A program made the position numbers and the translations under genes. From Limnephilus marmoratus (taxonomy: Eukaryota; Arthropoda; Insecta; Trichoptera; Limnephilidae), in contig OU862912.1 in NCBI GenBank assembly GCA_917880885.1, positions 50,269,117 through 50,333,116 on the forward strand: a stretch of DNA of 64,000 nt. Direction: 5' to 3'. The notes beneath the pieces are model-generated. The model worked only from the letters and a program-made list of their open reading frames with translations, ran no database searches and was not told the origin of the DNA. This document shows, one piece after another, positions 32,840 through 43,745 of this stretch (position 1 is the first letter of the stretch; every line of letters begins with the position of its first letter).

Positions 32840-33075
32840 AAACCTGCAGTTGTCGAAACTTTCAGTATCGCCCTGGTAAAATACCACGTTTCATTGACCA
32901 GGTCTGAATAGCTAGATACTTCACCACCTTCCTCTTTTCCATCTTATTCACCTCCCCATTACCTTCAGCTTCACAACATACCTCGATTGGGAATGCCATA
33001 CTCTCACCGGCTAAAGATGGTTTGTAGAAGTTGGAACTCTTGTGGGGTACTCACACAAAAACAAAAAAAAAAGAA
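32840..33075 (+). mobile_element. tRNA-headed SINE, copy 5, 5'-truncated
   Basis: Starts within the body (TTTCAGTATCGCCCTGGTAA), continues to TGGGAATGCCATACTCTCAC, and ends ACTCACACAAAAACAAAAAA. It is head-to-head with copy 4. Confidence 0.75.
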
Positions 33076-34124
33076 GTGTCAAACCGTTTTCAGAATAATG
33101 TCAATTTTCTTAGTATTCCACATCTTTGCCATTTCGCGATTATCTGGTATAATATTAGTAACTACAAAATATATTGTTCAGCCGAGAATTTCCTAACAAA
33201 AGATCGTTTCACAGATATTATCAAATTCTTTGTTTTGTTTGTGGTAGTAACGATTGTACCTTTGCTACTCCAAAACCTTCTTCACATAATATCAAATCTT
33301 TTTTTTTTGTATTCAATGAACCATTTTTGTCCATCTACTGTTGAAAAGTACGAGTACGTCCCAATTTTTTTCACCGGCAACTTCGAGTTTTTTTTAATGT
33401 TTAAAGTTAGATGGGCTGCTAAAAGATAGGCGCGCGAGCCGCAGTACCTCTTGTTTAAATATAAAAAAATTGTCCACCACTATTCGTGAAGGCAAATAAT
33501 TAGTTCATTCTCCGTTTTTGGTCTACAATTCAAACACATCTACAATACGGTATTTACTTTTCCAAGGCTAAACGAAAAACGATACCGAAATCAAACCAAA
33601 GCATTGTATGAATGACTTTTAATTATTTTGTATGTTACAGCATAACATTTGGTTATTACTCATTACAATTCCTCGAAAGTTCTGCATAAGTGGAATAACT
33701 CATTATCCAAGTGCATTAAATATTTACAAAAATATCTGTATTTTGCGATTACCTAATAAGAACATCGATCCGGCGTGCATTGTATCGAGTTCTATAAAGT
33801 TAAGGGTGATCGGACAACTCAGAATGAAACCAACTCAGGAGCACCTCAGAAAGGTCAAACCCGTCTGCTTGGTTTAATATATTCGCACCTCACAATCCAG
33901 AAGCCTCGGTCTCGCGCCTAAATTCTAAAAACTGTCACTTTGGATCGAGATTGTAAAATATCTATGCAAAATAGCTTTCATATTTCAAAGACAATAAGAA
34001 GCATTAATTCTTCCTCTTTCTGGTTAAAAAAATACATATGTTTGCATGATAGGAAGAGAGATATATAGCTTTTAAAATGTAAGGTCGCTCGGGACTTTTT
34101 TGGTCTTATGAAAGTATAATGCTA
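33076..34124. other. No gene seen
   Basis: Overlapping short frames at 32987-33429 are AT-driven and have no motif. I see no repeats I can name. Confidence 0.4.
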
Positions 34125-34595
34125 TTTTTTTTTACATTAGCTCCACACAGGAGGCGCCGAGGAAAACAATTTCCCTAGGGGCCTATGGGGGATGCTGTGT
34201 GGAGGTTTTTTATGGGAAAGGAAGGAGAAGAAGATATGGGAAGGAAAAGGTATGAGGGGTGTGTAAGAATTTGGTGGTCAGTGTGGTCAGGAGTGACGGA
34301 CATATGAATCTATTTCTCACACTGCGGTGCAAGGTGAAGGGTCGGGAGAATCCGGCTGGAGAGGTCAAAAGGCCTCCCTCAATCAGTCTCCTCCGATCCA
34401 GCCCGCCATGCAGTGGTTGGGCAAACGTATTCGCAACCTCTCGACAAACCTCATCCCATGAACCCGGGCACCGCTGCTAAGTCACCAAACGTAGCGAACC
34501 ACTTGGGGTGACCTGTGGCAGGGGTGTTGGTTGTCCAATAAATGGTTCCCGGGGCGGCGGTACCCATACCCGCCTCCCAAATTGAATTGATTACG
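34125..34595 (-). mobile_element. Short non-autonomous retroelement (NR), full length
   Basis: On the minus strand: 5' end TCAATTTGGGAGGCGGGTAT, then CGGGAACCATTTATTGGACA, ACTTAGCAGCGGTGCCCGGG, and the tail CTCCACACAGCATCCCC, TAGGCCCCTAGGG, TCCTCGGCGCCTCCTGTGTG, GAGCTAATGTAAAAAAAA. The tail keeps the outer CTCCACACAG / CTGTGTGGAG stem of the CR1-like LINE at 7.7-9.5 kb, so that LINE probably mobilises it. No protein is coded. I see no tRNA or 5S head, so its promoter class is unknown. Confidence 0.75.
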
Positions 34596-34774
34596 TGTTT
34601 TGGGATGAATTTATTCCTAAACAAGTAGACGGGCTAAGAGTTATGATAAAAAAATATTAAAAAGTGGTTAAATAGGTTAGTGTTACCGGCTATTTTAAAA
34701 TTATTTTTTCATAGCTTTTAATGACCTTTCGGAGGTGTTTCTGAGTTAGTTTCATTCTGAGTTGGCATGGAATC

Positions 34775-35010
34775 CTCTACTCAAGATGGCCACCGAAATT
34801 ATGCATTTATGCTCTATGTTCTACTTCATAACCCCTCTAATCAAACACATTGATGAGTCCGTCTGAGACATCAGTCAACTATTTGGAAGTCAGATCCTAA
34901 AGTGCATTAAAAAAATTGCAGCGATTTTGTTTGAAATGGAAATATAGATTTGATTAGAGGGGTGTTAAAGTCAAATATAGAGCATATATTCGGTGGCCAT
35001 CTTGAGCAGA
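34775..35010. mobile_element. MITE with about 70 bp inverted ends
   Basis: CTCAAGATGGCCACCGAA, ATGCTCTATGTTCTACTTCA and ACCCCTCTAATCAAA recur inverted as TTTGATTAGAGGGGTGTTAA, ATATAGAGCATATATTCGG and TGGCCATCTTGAGCAG. Non-coding, about 236 bp. No obvious target duplication. Confidence 0.7.
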
Positions 35011-35022
35011 TATTGTTTAGAG

Positions 35023-35350
35023 CAGTGTTTCTTAACCTGTGGTCCGCAGTGTCATATCTGGACCATTTCATAATAAATGGTACCAAAAGTCTCGTAAGCT
35101 CTACGCTTACTTAGAACGGCGAATGTGCGACAGCGGGTAGTGTGCTAAGTAAGCGAAGATTATAATGAAACATCAGAAGAAGCACTGAATCATTTACTGC
35201 TTTTCTCAACGACATACCTCTGTGAAAAGGCATTCCCTGCTCTTGTATATACTAAAATCAAGTAAGAAACAGATTTGAGGTTATAACTTAATAGTGGTGA
35301 CATCAACCCGAATATCACTAATTTTGTTGCAAAAAAGCAACACCATATAT
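35023..35350 (+). pseudogene. hAT transposon relic (SCAND3/ZBED type) with C-terminal transposase
   Basis: Begins with CAGTGTTTCTTAACCTGTGG, a typical hAT terminus. At about 35195-35350 the frame reads FSTTYLCEKAFPALVYTKIK, a stop, then DINPNITNFVAKKQHH. This is the C-terminal end of SCAND3/ZBED-type hAT transposases. Only the two outer parts of the gene remain. The right terminus was not found. Confidence 0.65.
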
Positions 35351-35468
35351 GAATGTTGGTGTTGCTGTTCTACGTTAATTATTAACTTCTTTTGTTATTA
35401 AAAGATTTTTTTTTGTATTTGTAGTAATAAAATAAATGGTCTGAAATTTATTGATGGATTTATTGAGG

Positions 35469-35705
35469 CTATCTTATGTGGCATCGTTATCGAGATAACA
35501 GACGTGATTGCCTGTCAGATTTGTGTGATTTTTACTATTTTTACTGTCACTTTTTTTTAGTTTAGATCGTTTTAAACACGAATTCCTGCAAGTATGCATG
35601 ATTATATATTCATTTAATGTACGTTGTACATAGAAAAAGGAAATAAATCACAAATCTGGCTGGAGATCACGTCCGTTATCTTGATAACGATCCCACAAAA
35701 GATAG
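35469..35705. mobile_element. MITE with about 55 bp inverted ends
   Basis: CTATCTTATGTGGCATCGTT, ATCGAGATAACAGACGTGAT and AGATTTGTG recur inverted as CACAAATCTGG, GATCACGTCCGTTATCTTGA and TAACGATCCCACAAAAGATA. Non-coding, 237 bp. Confidence 0.75.
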
Positions 35706-36564
35706 ATCCTTCTGATTGTGAATCGTAGTTCTACGTCAATATTTATGCTTTTAACGTTGGACGTAGCACGAAGTTGGTGAATATATTTGTGGTCAAATCA
35801 AAAACCGTAGTGAGCCGCACAAAACATGCCCTGGGTCAGACGAATCACCTTTGCTTCGCGTTGGGTTTATCTACTTTCCCTCTGGTGGCGTAATGGCCAC
35901 TTGTATGCAATGCGTTCAGGGAAACCTAATGACAACTTGGTGTTTATGACGTGCTCATTTTCAGCAGGTTTTTCCCGTAGAATTGTTACGCACGTCGATA
36001 AAGCACGCAATGTTTGACCAAGTAACTACCAATACGATATAATAAATTAAACATTTGATTGGTTTCTGACCGGGTGATTTATTTATTTATTTTATTTTAC
36101 GTTCAGAGGACTTTTACATAAATAAATAAAGGCACTAACATAGTGACATCTTTAACATGAGAAAGAAATAATATAAATAAAATTACAATAGAAATTTAAA
36201 AAAGTACATAAATGAAATAAAAATATAAGCAACAAAAATTTTATGTACAGTGAAATATAATAACAATAAATTACGATAAAAAAAAATACATACCTGGTAT
36301 AAAAATATAAACAATAAAAATTTAAAAGTAAGGTGATCAGAGGTTTACAAAATTGCAACATTAACCATGTCTAATAACACCTAAGTATTAGTTTCGCAAA
36401 GTGCCAAACCGCTATATCGATGGTGCCTCTTGGACATATGCAAGTTGCAGGAGTTCGGAACTCTCCAATTTGAATTTGAATGTTTTAGATAAGAAAGTTA
36501 AATTTTTTGTTTAATAACTAAAAAACATTATAGGTTTTGATGGTTTATAAATAAAGACCATAAA

Positions 36565-36861
36565 TTGACTAATTCCGGAATATATAAACTCAAATGCAAT
36601 GATTGTCCCTCATTCTATATTGGAAAAACAACTTGTAATTTTGAAATCAGAATTAAAGAACATTTAAGGTGTCTTAATAATAATAATTTTTTTGAGTTCG
36701 CTAACCATATCATTGAAAATAACCATAGTTTTGAAAAAAATACAGGGATAAATATTCTTCATATTAATCATAAAGGAAAACGTTTAGATAACTTAGAAGC
36801 CTTGGAAATTAAAAAATCCCTTAAAAATAATGAATCTATTATCAACAAACAAAAAATATAG
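36565..36861 (+). CDS. GIY-YIG endonuclease, C-terminal part of a Penelope-like element
   Basis: 98 residues: SGIYKLKCNDCPSFYIGKTT holds the GIY...YIG pair, and FEIRIKEHLR the catalytic arginine region. The final glutamate-rich part is NLEALEIKKSLKNNESIINK. This is the endonuclease domain that Penelope-like elements carry after their reverse transcriptase. The RT part is missing upstream; frames there are closed, so it is a 5'-truncated copy. A hairpin of the Penelope 3' type follows at 37009. The codon usage is as AT-rich as the surroundings. Confidence 0.8.
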   Translation: MTNSGIYKLKCNDCPSFYIGKTTCNFEIRIKEHLRCLNNNNFFEFANHIIENNHSFEKNTGINILHINHKGKRLDNLEALEIKKSLKNNESIINKQKI

Positions 36862-37008
36862 TCTTATAGCCCAATCATGGAATTGTTCCCCTACCCACCC
36901 ACTCTACATTAATTCCTACCCACCCACTATACATTAATAACTAGCAACGGCTCCACCCCTACCATAATAAAACATTGTTCGAAACTTTCAAATTAGTATA
37001 AGCTTTCC

Positions 37009-37036
37009 CTGAAGAAGGAACGTTTGTTCCCGAAAC
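37009..37036 (+). other. CTGAAGA-stem-GAAAC hairpin downstream of the GIY-YIG fragment
   Basis: CTGAAGA, A, stem GGAAC-GTTT-GTTCC, C, GAAAC. It lies about 150 bp after the endonuclease stop, the expected place in a Penelope-like element. This links the motif to that class. Confidence 0.6.
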
Positions 37037-37707
37037 CGGTAGGATTTACGCATTATATAAGTGGTTTATACAAAGTTAAATGGTTTCATTTTTCTATAAT
37101 ATAGTTCTACTCTATCTCTACTACATTTAATTACATTAATAAGATAGGTAGAGATAGTTTAATAAATTTACTCTAGTGAGTACTTGTATCATGTATAAAT
37201 GATTTCATTATTTCATATTTAAATTATGTCAGAGACATATTCCATACATCTATGTGCGAATACATATTGCCTAAGTGTTGAATTCTGTGTAGTGGTATAT
37301 TGAATTGTGCCCTGGTCGTAGTATTACCACAGTAAAATGATAGTACTGACTGACCTTGTGTTTCTCGCCGGCACATTAAAATTTATGAGCGCCAAGAATT
37401 CAGGGCTGTCAATTGTACTATGGAAGATTTTAAAAAGTAAAAGATTTTAAATAAAAGTGATCAAGATTTTAAATAAAAGTGATCCAAAGCATCGTGTTCC
37501 CAGTCGGGTGTCGCGGGTTCAATGCTCTGCTTGTTTATATCCTCCGTTAATACACAAACAACATTTTCCGCTTTTAATGATGGTACTTGATAAGAAAATT
37601 TAAATGACAGGTTATTCATAAAACCCTTGAATGGTACTTGGTCACTCCGTCGGGGATTTTAAAACGAGTTAAAGCTTCAAGAAAGATAGGTAATAGGTAC
37701 TTTCATT

Positions 37708-37975
37708 TATAGGTTTCCCTCAGGAAAATGATTTTCCTCAGGGCCTTTGTCATTTTTGGGGTTACTGTGTGAAGGGTTTTTTTTAAGGAGAGGAGAGGAG
37801 AATTCTGGGAAGGAAAAGGGTTTAAAGGGTGGGTAGGAATCTGGGGTTCAGTCGTTCAATGTGTCCTGGTCATCCGCCTCCAAGACCTCGACAAACCTCA
37901 CCCCATGAACCCGGGCACCCCTGCTAAATCACCAAACGTAGGGAACCACTTAGGGTGACCTATGGCAGAGGTTTG
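37708..37975 (-). mobile_element. Short retroelement (NR), internally deleted
   Basis: Plus-strand order: TTTCCCTCAGGAAAATGATT, TTCCTCAGGGCC, CTGTGTGAAGGGTTTTTTTT, CTCACCCCATGAACCCGGGC and AACCACTTAGGGTGACCTAT. About 170 bp of the middle is missing, compared with 34125-34595. Confidence 0.7.
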
Positions 37976-38529
37976 GAGGCGAGAAATAGGTGCAAATGTG
38001 TGGCAATTTTATTAGTACCGGAACTATTGATGCAAATTGAAAATGAATATAAAATAATTATTGCAGGAAAACTATTGGTTTATTGTGATCAAGACTGACC
38101 GGTGTCGGTGGAATCACGGCATCCCCATAATGGACAAAATAAGTGGAAAATAAATAACAATGGAAAATAAATCCAAACATTGGGAATGCCATGGTCAGTA
38201 TGGTCATCTCACCTTGTGGAAGAAGCTATCTGTTAATACGATCACAACATCAGATGTATTGTAACGCGGTACTAGGAAGCGATTTTCAATTCTTCGAATT
38301 TGGAGAAAGCCAACTCTAGACTTTTGGTGATAGTAAAAACGCCTAAAGATCAAATTAAGATTAAGCATTGATGAATTGCCATTCACGAAACAAATATGAC
38401 TGATTAGTGATTGTAGGATCCGTATGAGTCATCGCCAAGGCAGGGTCCGGGTCTTGTCAGTGAACAGAGATCAGGCACGTTTGTAAGTAAGAGTGTAAGA
38501 GGAGAGCACAAGGAAAAAGAAAACTAACT
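37976..38529. other. No gene seen
   Basis: No motif or repeat recognised. A short minus frame at 38204-38386 carries no domain. Confidence 0.35.
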
Positions 38530-38860
38530 AACTATCACGCCGTTTCCCCGCAGGGGTAGGCAGAAACGACAGACTGCCAAACAACTCGATCTTGGCACAC
38601 ATTCCTTGCCTCGTTCACACTCATATATCGTCGCATACATGCTCTTCTATTATTCTGACTCCCAACTCAAGTATCTGATTCACTTGGTCGTGCCATGTCT
38701 TCCTCGGGCGTCCCAGACTTCTTTTACCTTTCACATTTGCGTTATACTTCTGGTTTAAATGTTTCATTAAATGAAAAATATCAAAAATATTATCGATTAT
38801 GTCCCACCCAAGGATCGTGACTTCAATTCCTCGGCTGGCAAATTCCTCCACCACGGCAAA
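38530..38860 (-). pseudogene. LINE C-terminal scrap with GTTAGTTAG tail
   Basis: Minus strand: GRPRKTWHDQVNQILELGVR (38.74-38.66 kb), then CQDRVVWQSVVSAYPCGETA in another frame and a stop, then GTTAGTTAGTT. The same protein end and the same GTTAGTTAG tail occur at 45.1-45.25 kb on plus. A frameshift separates the two blocks. Confidence 0.75.
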
Positions 38861-39589
38861 ACCAATATTTTCAGATTACAGTAAGAACTTTTTGACGAAA
38901 ATTACTATCAGCCTAATTTATTTATTTATTTCAAAACATACGGCACAATATGTGCCATTGACATAATTATATTTATATATATTATAATACAATAACATAA
39001 GAAAGTGACATATAAATGTAAAGATAAATATAAAAACAAAATAATTGAGTTTAGTAAGAGAGATTCGTATTTAGGAATGGTAGTAGGAGATTTTTAAATA
39101 TTGTCAGGTTATTCGTAATCCGGTAATGCTTGCCTTTCTCAGAAAAAAAAATGAAAACATCAAATATCTTTTTTTTCCTTTTTTCCTCGAACGACATTTG
39201 AACACCCGCGCAGGGATTATCGGACGATTGCTCCAAGTACTGAGATATTGCGAAAATACACAATACACTTACAATACAGACATTCAAAATATTTATAACC
39301 AATACCTAGTACGAATTAATTTAAAATATGTTTAGTTTTAGCTAATCTCTGGGTAGGGAATCTATTCCTCTCTAATATATCTTCACTACTTTTTTATAAA
39401 AAAGAGTAATATCAGGCTATCCGGTACCAAAAAATTAACATTTATTTGAAGTAAAAAATGTAAACGAACTTTTGGTTTCCGGTGACTTTTTTTAAATACA
39501 TCTATTTAAGGAGATAGCTATATCATTTTCACATTGTTGTGCAAACTTTTTAACCAGTGTTTAGAGGAGGGTTACACGAGGGTAATACG
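38861..39589. other. No gene seen
   Basis: TTTATTTATTTATTTC at about 38920 could be another LINE tail (minus). Otherwise AT-rich, without motif. Confidence 0.35.
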
Positions 39590-39915
39590 TGTGTGTTTAT
39601 ATTTTTTTTGTTATTAGCAACAGTAAGAAAAATGTAAGGTGAGCCATTTTTAAAACTTTTAAAATTTTGTATTCAAAATTTGAATATTTAAACAATTACA
39701 CAGTTATTCTAATAATAAAATTTGAAAGCGTATTTCATCACCTTTCTAAAACAGTTTTTAGTTGTTGGATACGTTCACAAATGTTGCATTTGTTTGGATT
39801 TTATTGCAAAGCGGAAATATTTCTACTTACTGACAAAATACGCCCGAATTTGAAGGGTTGTACTAAGTATGCACAAACGACCAAAAAGGTTTATATATGT
39901 ATTATGCTAATATGA
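39590..39915 (+). repeat. Repeat Y, copy 1
   Basis: AAATTTGAAAGCGTATTTCA, TCACCTTTCTAAAACAGTTT and AAAGCGGAAATATTT are repeated at 63.07-63.24 kb, and AAGGTGAGCCATTTTTAAA at 61.84 kb. Non-coding. Confidence 0.6.
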
Positions 39916-40384
39916 TAATACGTTATCGTACGATGTTCAGTTATTAGTAGAATGCTTTCGTAATCGAATCTGCCACATACTATATATTACAATCAACCTT
40001 TCCATTAACTGCAAACTTTGAATGCTAAATTGCGTCACACCAGATCTGAAACTCCTGAAATAATCACTGAAGACTCATTCGGAGAATAATGAAATGCAAC
40101 GTCAGCGATATTGTGGCAATATTGTAGCAATATTCAAGTCTCAGTGTTAACAGTCAGTACCTACTTTCTATTTTGTGCATCCGCCGGCCAAAGTACGAAT
40201 ATCTTCAGACTTAATTTCGTGGAGAATTCTTATAGAGAAGTTATTGTGAAAAACGTTATTTATTTGAGAGAAACGTTTAACGTAGTACCTATTAGTCAGA
40301 CAAAGATAGGTACTCGTATTTCAAAATTTTCGGCAGTGTTTACTGCAGTAAATAGTGACGTGTAATAATGGGTGTGTAGAAAGG
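39916..40384. other. No gene seen
   Basis: An 84-residue plus frame at 40111-40365 has no recognisable domain. Confidence 0.35.
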
Positions 40385-41329
40385 ATGGATCGCCATACAA
40401 CTTCTTGGTTCACCACACTGATGCATCATCTTGGCCCTTTGCTCTTCTTAATCTTCATTAATGACGTTGGCCCCATGTTACGCTGTGATTTTGTTTTATT
40501 TGCTGATGATCTAAAGATTTACCGTAAAATTTCCAATGATTCTGACCAAGTTATGCTTCAAGAAGACCTTTTCACACTACATAACTGGTGTATTCAGAAT
40601 GCTATGTTTCTAAATATTGAAAAATGTTACATTATGACTTTCACCCGTAACAGAATACAAAAGGATTATGCATATTCCATTAATAATGTTCGATTAAATG
40701 CAGTTTCCACTATCAGAGATTTAGGAATCACTCTTGATTCAAAATTTAAATTTGATGTACACGTCAGTGATATCACGAGTAAATCCTTGAAAATGATGGG
40801 ATTTATACATAGAATATCGAAACCATTTAAAAAACCCCAATCCATTATAACCCTGTACAACTCATTGGTCAGAAGCAAATTGGAATATGGTAGTGTTATC
40901 TGGAACCCACACTACTTAAAATATTCAAAAACTATTGAATCTGTGCAAAAAAAAATTCTGAGATTGTTATCATTTAAACTTGGACTAAATGCCTTACTCC
41001 AATCTTACGAGGAACGACTCCAATATTTTAAGTTTACAACTCTGGATAAAAGAAGAAAAGTTGCTGATTTAATGAGTCTATACAAAATCATTCATGATAA
41101 GCTTGAAACAACTCATTGTCTGAGCAATATTCTTATTAAGGTCCCCAATAGACGCAATTTAAGGAGTCAGAATATATTTCATCTCGAATTATTTAAAAAC
41201 AATATTGCATACTTCAATCCACTGTCTCGAATGTGTCGTCTGTATAATTCCATTGAATGTAACCATATAGACATCTATGCAAATAGTCTCACTTACTTTA
41301 AAAAGCAAATTAACATTAGACTAACCTAA
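40385..41329 (+). CDS. LINE reverse transcriptase C-terminal half, 5'-truncated
   Basis: Related to the LINE at 1-2.8 kb. The frame begins near the GVPQGS block, which is damaged, then runs LGPLLFLIFINDVGPML, catalytic LFADD (with F for Y), IRDLGITLDSKFKFDVHV, and VRSKLEYGSVIW. It ends in QINIRLT. About 300 codons are open. The first 18 or so codons of the computed frame are probably not native. A 3' UTR follows to about 41670 and ends AATAAATAAAAAATAAAT. Confidence 0.8.
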   Translation: MDRHTTSWFTTLMHHLGPLLFLIFINDVGPMLRCDFVLFADDLKIYRKISNDSDQVMLQEDLFTLHNWCIQNAMFLNIEKCYIMTFTRNRIQKDYAYSINNVRLNAVSTIRDLGITLDSKFKFDVHVSDITSKSLKMMGFIHRISKPFKKPQSIITLYNSLVRSKLEYGSVIWNPHYLKYSKTIESVQKKILRLLSFKLGLNALLQSYEERLQYFKFTTLDKRRKVADLMSLYKIIHDKLETTHCLSNILIKVPNRRNLRSQNIFHLELFKNNIAYFNPLSRMCRLYNSIECNHIDIYANSLTYFKKQINIRLT

Positions 41330-41679
41330 CAAGTAATTGAGAATTGAAAATACTTACATTTGATCTTGAACTTGAATGTGAATGGCTGTTTCTTACTCTA
41401 TTTGTACTTTACTTTTTTGTTTTTCTGTTTTTTACATCGTATATCGATCTTTGTCATCTCTATATTTTATCATCACAATTTTTGTTATCTCTTTTTATAC
41501 CTCTGTTTATATTTTGCTATTTCTAATTTCTGTTAACTTCTATTAAACTGTGCATTCTGTGAACATTTTTAAGTGGACTATTAACATCTATGCTTTTTAC
41601 AATGCTAATCTAATGACTTTTTTTATGTTAATACTCTGTAAATGTTCCAAAACAATAAATAAAAAATAAATCTTATTCA

Positions 41680-42520
41680 AACTCGTCTGTTATTCGTACT
41701 CTTGACCGTTACCTGTGTGTAAATTTGTTTGTTACGTTCCGGTTCCGGTATAAGATGGTGGCCTTGTTGGATATTACTTACCTGTTCATCCCGCCAGAGT
41801 TCGCAAGATCTTCATTCCTATTTCCTATAACGATTTGTCAAATCAGAATAATCAATATTATGGTACCTGTTGGGGATTTTAAAAATATATCCGCAAACAG
41901 AAGGAATAGGGATAATCAAGGATTGCCGACTTACCCTGTTTTTTTTCTTCACTTGTCTAATTTCCGCTGGTTCATAACATTCACCACTGAACTCGCGAGC
42001 TCACGATGGTTCTTATCGATGGTCGAACAAGGGTCCCGTGATCAACACTCACAATATGTGTTGACAGGACGATTTTCAACTAAATATGATGACATATGAT
42101 TGTACTAGCTTTTGTCCCCGGCTTCGCACGCGCCACCTGAATCTTTACGAAGCCGATTTTGTAGGAGGTAGAATAAGCAAAAGCACATGGTCGACAATTT
42201 GGCGTATCCCTGCTCTGAAAATGGTGCTGAAAGGATCAGTGACCGACTTAGGAGGACGCAGCATTCTCACCTTACTTCTATATTATGAAGATTTCAATCC
42301 GTCGGTAAAAATAAAAACATGTATGGTGCTTTACTCTTCATGAATCGTCTGACAAATGGCATCTATTGTTACTTGGTAATTTGCAGACGATTATGCCACG
42401 GCAGGTCGTTTAGAGTGCTCGCGTTCAGAACGAGTCACGACCTAATAAAAGAAAAAAATAATCGTGGTGAAAGTACCTGCGTTAAATAACTTTATATATG
42501 GTTTTTCAATGAGAGTACTG
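41680..42520. other. Mostly unassigned, one Helitron-like scrap
   Basis: ACTAGCTTTTGTCCCCGGCT, followed by TCGCACGCG, at about 42103 resembles an inverted Helitron end. Short frames at 41725-42343 have no motif. Confidence 0.4.
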
Positions 42521-42524
42521 CTGC

Positions 42525-42780
42525 ACAAGAGTTCCAACCGTCTGGACCCTGTGAGACAATGGTATTCCCAATTATTGGGTTATGTTGTACATTGTCGTGT
42601 TGCGAGGTTTAAGGTAATGGGAAGGGAAGGAGATGGGAGGAGGAAGGTGGGAAAGTACCGATTTATTAAGAAAAGTACTAAAAAAGTATTAAATAAAAGT
42701 ACAGAAAGTACTGATTTATTAAGATTTTCAAAATACTTGCGATGTACCTCTGATTATTATACCAGTATATAAATCTTCTC
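42525..42780 (-). mobile_element. tRNA-headed SINE, copy 6, decayed
   Basis: GAGTTCCAACCGTCTGGACC, TGGTATTCCCAATTATTGGG and AGGAGGAAGGTGGGAAAGTA keep the inverted 3' body. The rest is replaced by AAAGTACTNAAAAAAGTA-like text. Confidence 0.6.
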
Positions 42781-42857
42781 TAGATATTACCTTTCTTTCA
42801 GGGTTTTGTTCCTGCATGTGAGATATCCATTAAATCTTCGAGTTTTATATTAATTCA

Positions 42858-43148
42858 ACAGCCCAGAACCAATGAGACTATGGCTTCGCCATTCGGATTG
42901 TTTCGAGACTGAAGGGAGTAGAGTTGGGCAGGAGATGAGCCAGAGGAAGATTGGGAAGTACTTGACTATTCAGATCTAATCACTTAGATCTATTCAGATC
43001 TATTCAACGTTAGTGGTCTTTCACCAGGCTGGTACTGGGAGTATATAAAACTCCTGAACATGCCGCAAAATCACTTATACATTATTTATCTTAAATTATT
43101 TGCGAAATATCACAAAGAAATTAAATTAAAAGTCCATACGAGCGACCT
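42858..43148 (-). mobile_element. tRNA-headed SINE, copy 7
   Basis: AATGAGACTATGGCTTCGCC, GGAAGATTGGGAAGTACTTG, ACTATTCAGATCTAATCACT, then CATGCCGCAAAATCAC. It includes a short local repeat of AGATCTATTC. Confidence 0.65.
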
Positions 43149-43149
43149 A

Positions 43150-43370
43150 TCCTCTGGCGTGTAGTAATCCACTGCGGTGCAATGTGCTGGATAGATAGAG
43201 TCTTGCTGAAGAGGTCAATATACGACCAGCCTCTCCTGATCCGGCCTGCCACGCAGTTGCTGGGCAGACACTTCCGCCACGAAGACCCGGATAAACCTCA
43301 CCCCGTGAACCCGGATACCCTTGCTAAGCCACCAAACTTTGCGAATCACTTGGGGTGACCTAAGTAACTT
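43150..43370 (-). mobile_element. Short retroelement (NR), middle and 5' parts
   Basis: CCACTGCGGTGCAATGTGCT, CGGCCTGCCACGCAGTTGCT, CCTCACCCCGTGAACCCGG and AATCACTTGGGGTGACCTA in the inverted NR order. Confidence 0.7.
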
Positions 43371-43483
43371 GTTATATAAGTTAGGACCATCCAAAAAACC
43401 CTAAAATCGTCTAGTTTGAACGCCATCAACAGACGTGAATATAAATTTGAGAACGTATATTAAAAAAAGCAAAACATACAGAA

Positions 43484-43745
43484 TCTTACTAATATTATAA
43501 ACGCGAAAATTTGAATGGATGTATGTGTGTTTATTACGCTTTCACGCAAAAACTACTGAACGGATTTTAATGAAACTTTACAATAATATAGCTCATACAT
43601 CAGAATAACATATAGGCTATAATTTATAAAGCTAGCTAAGAAGGGGACGCGGGAGGGGAACGGGGACGCATGGGAAAGGTAATTCAGGGAGAAACAATAT
43701 ATTTCTTTGAATATTGCGTCGCAACGCATGCCAGGAACCAGCTAG
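43484..43745 (+). mobile_element. Helitron-like repeat, family H2, full length
   Basis: Starts TCTTACTAATATTATAAACG and ends GCATGCCAGGAACCAGCTAG, with T following. 262 bp, non-coding. TC and CTAG ends fit a Helitron. A clear 3' hairpin is not visible. Confidence 0.65.

Noticed and set aside
37485..37525. Possible tRNA-like B box (GGGTTCAATGC)
   Set aside because: No A box or foldable arms around it.
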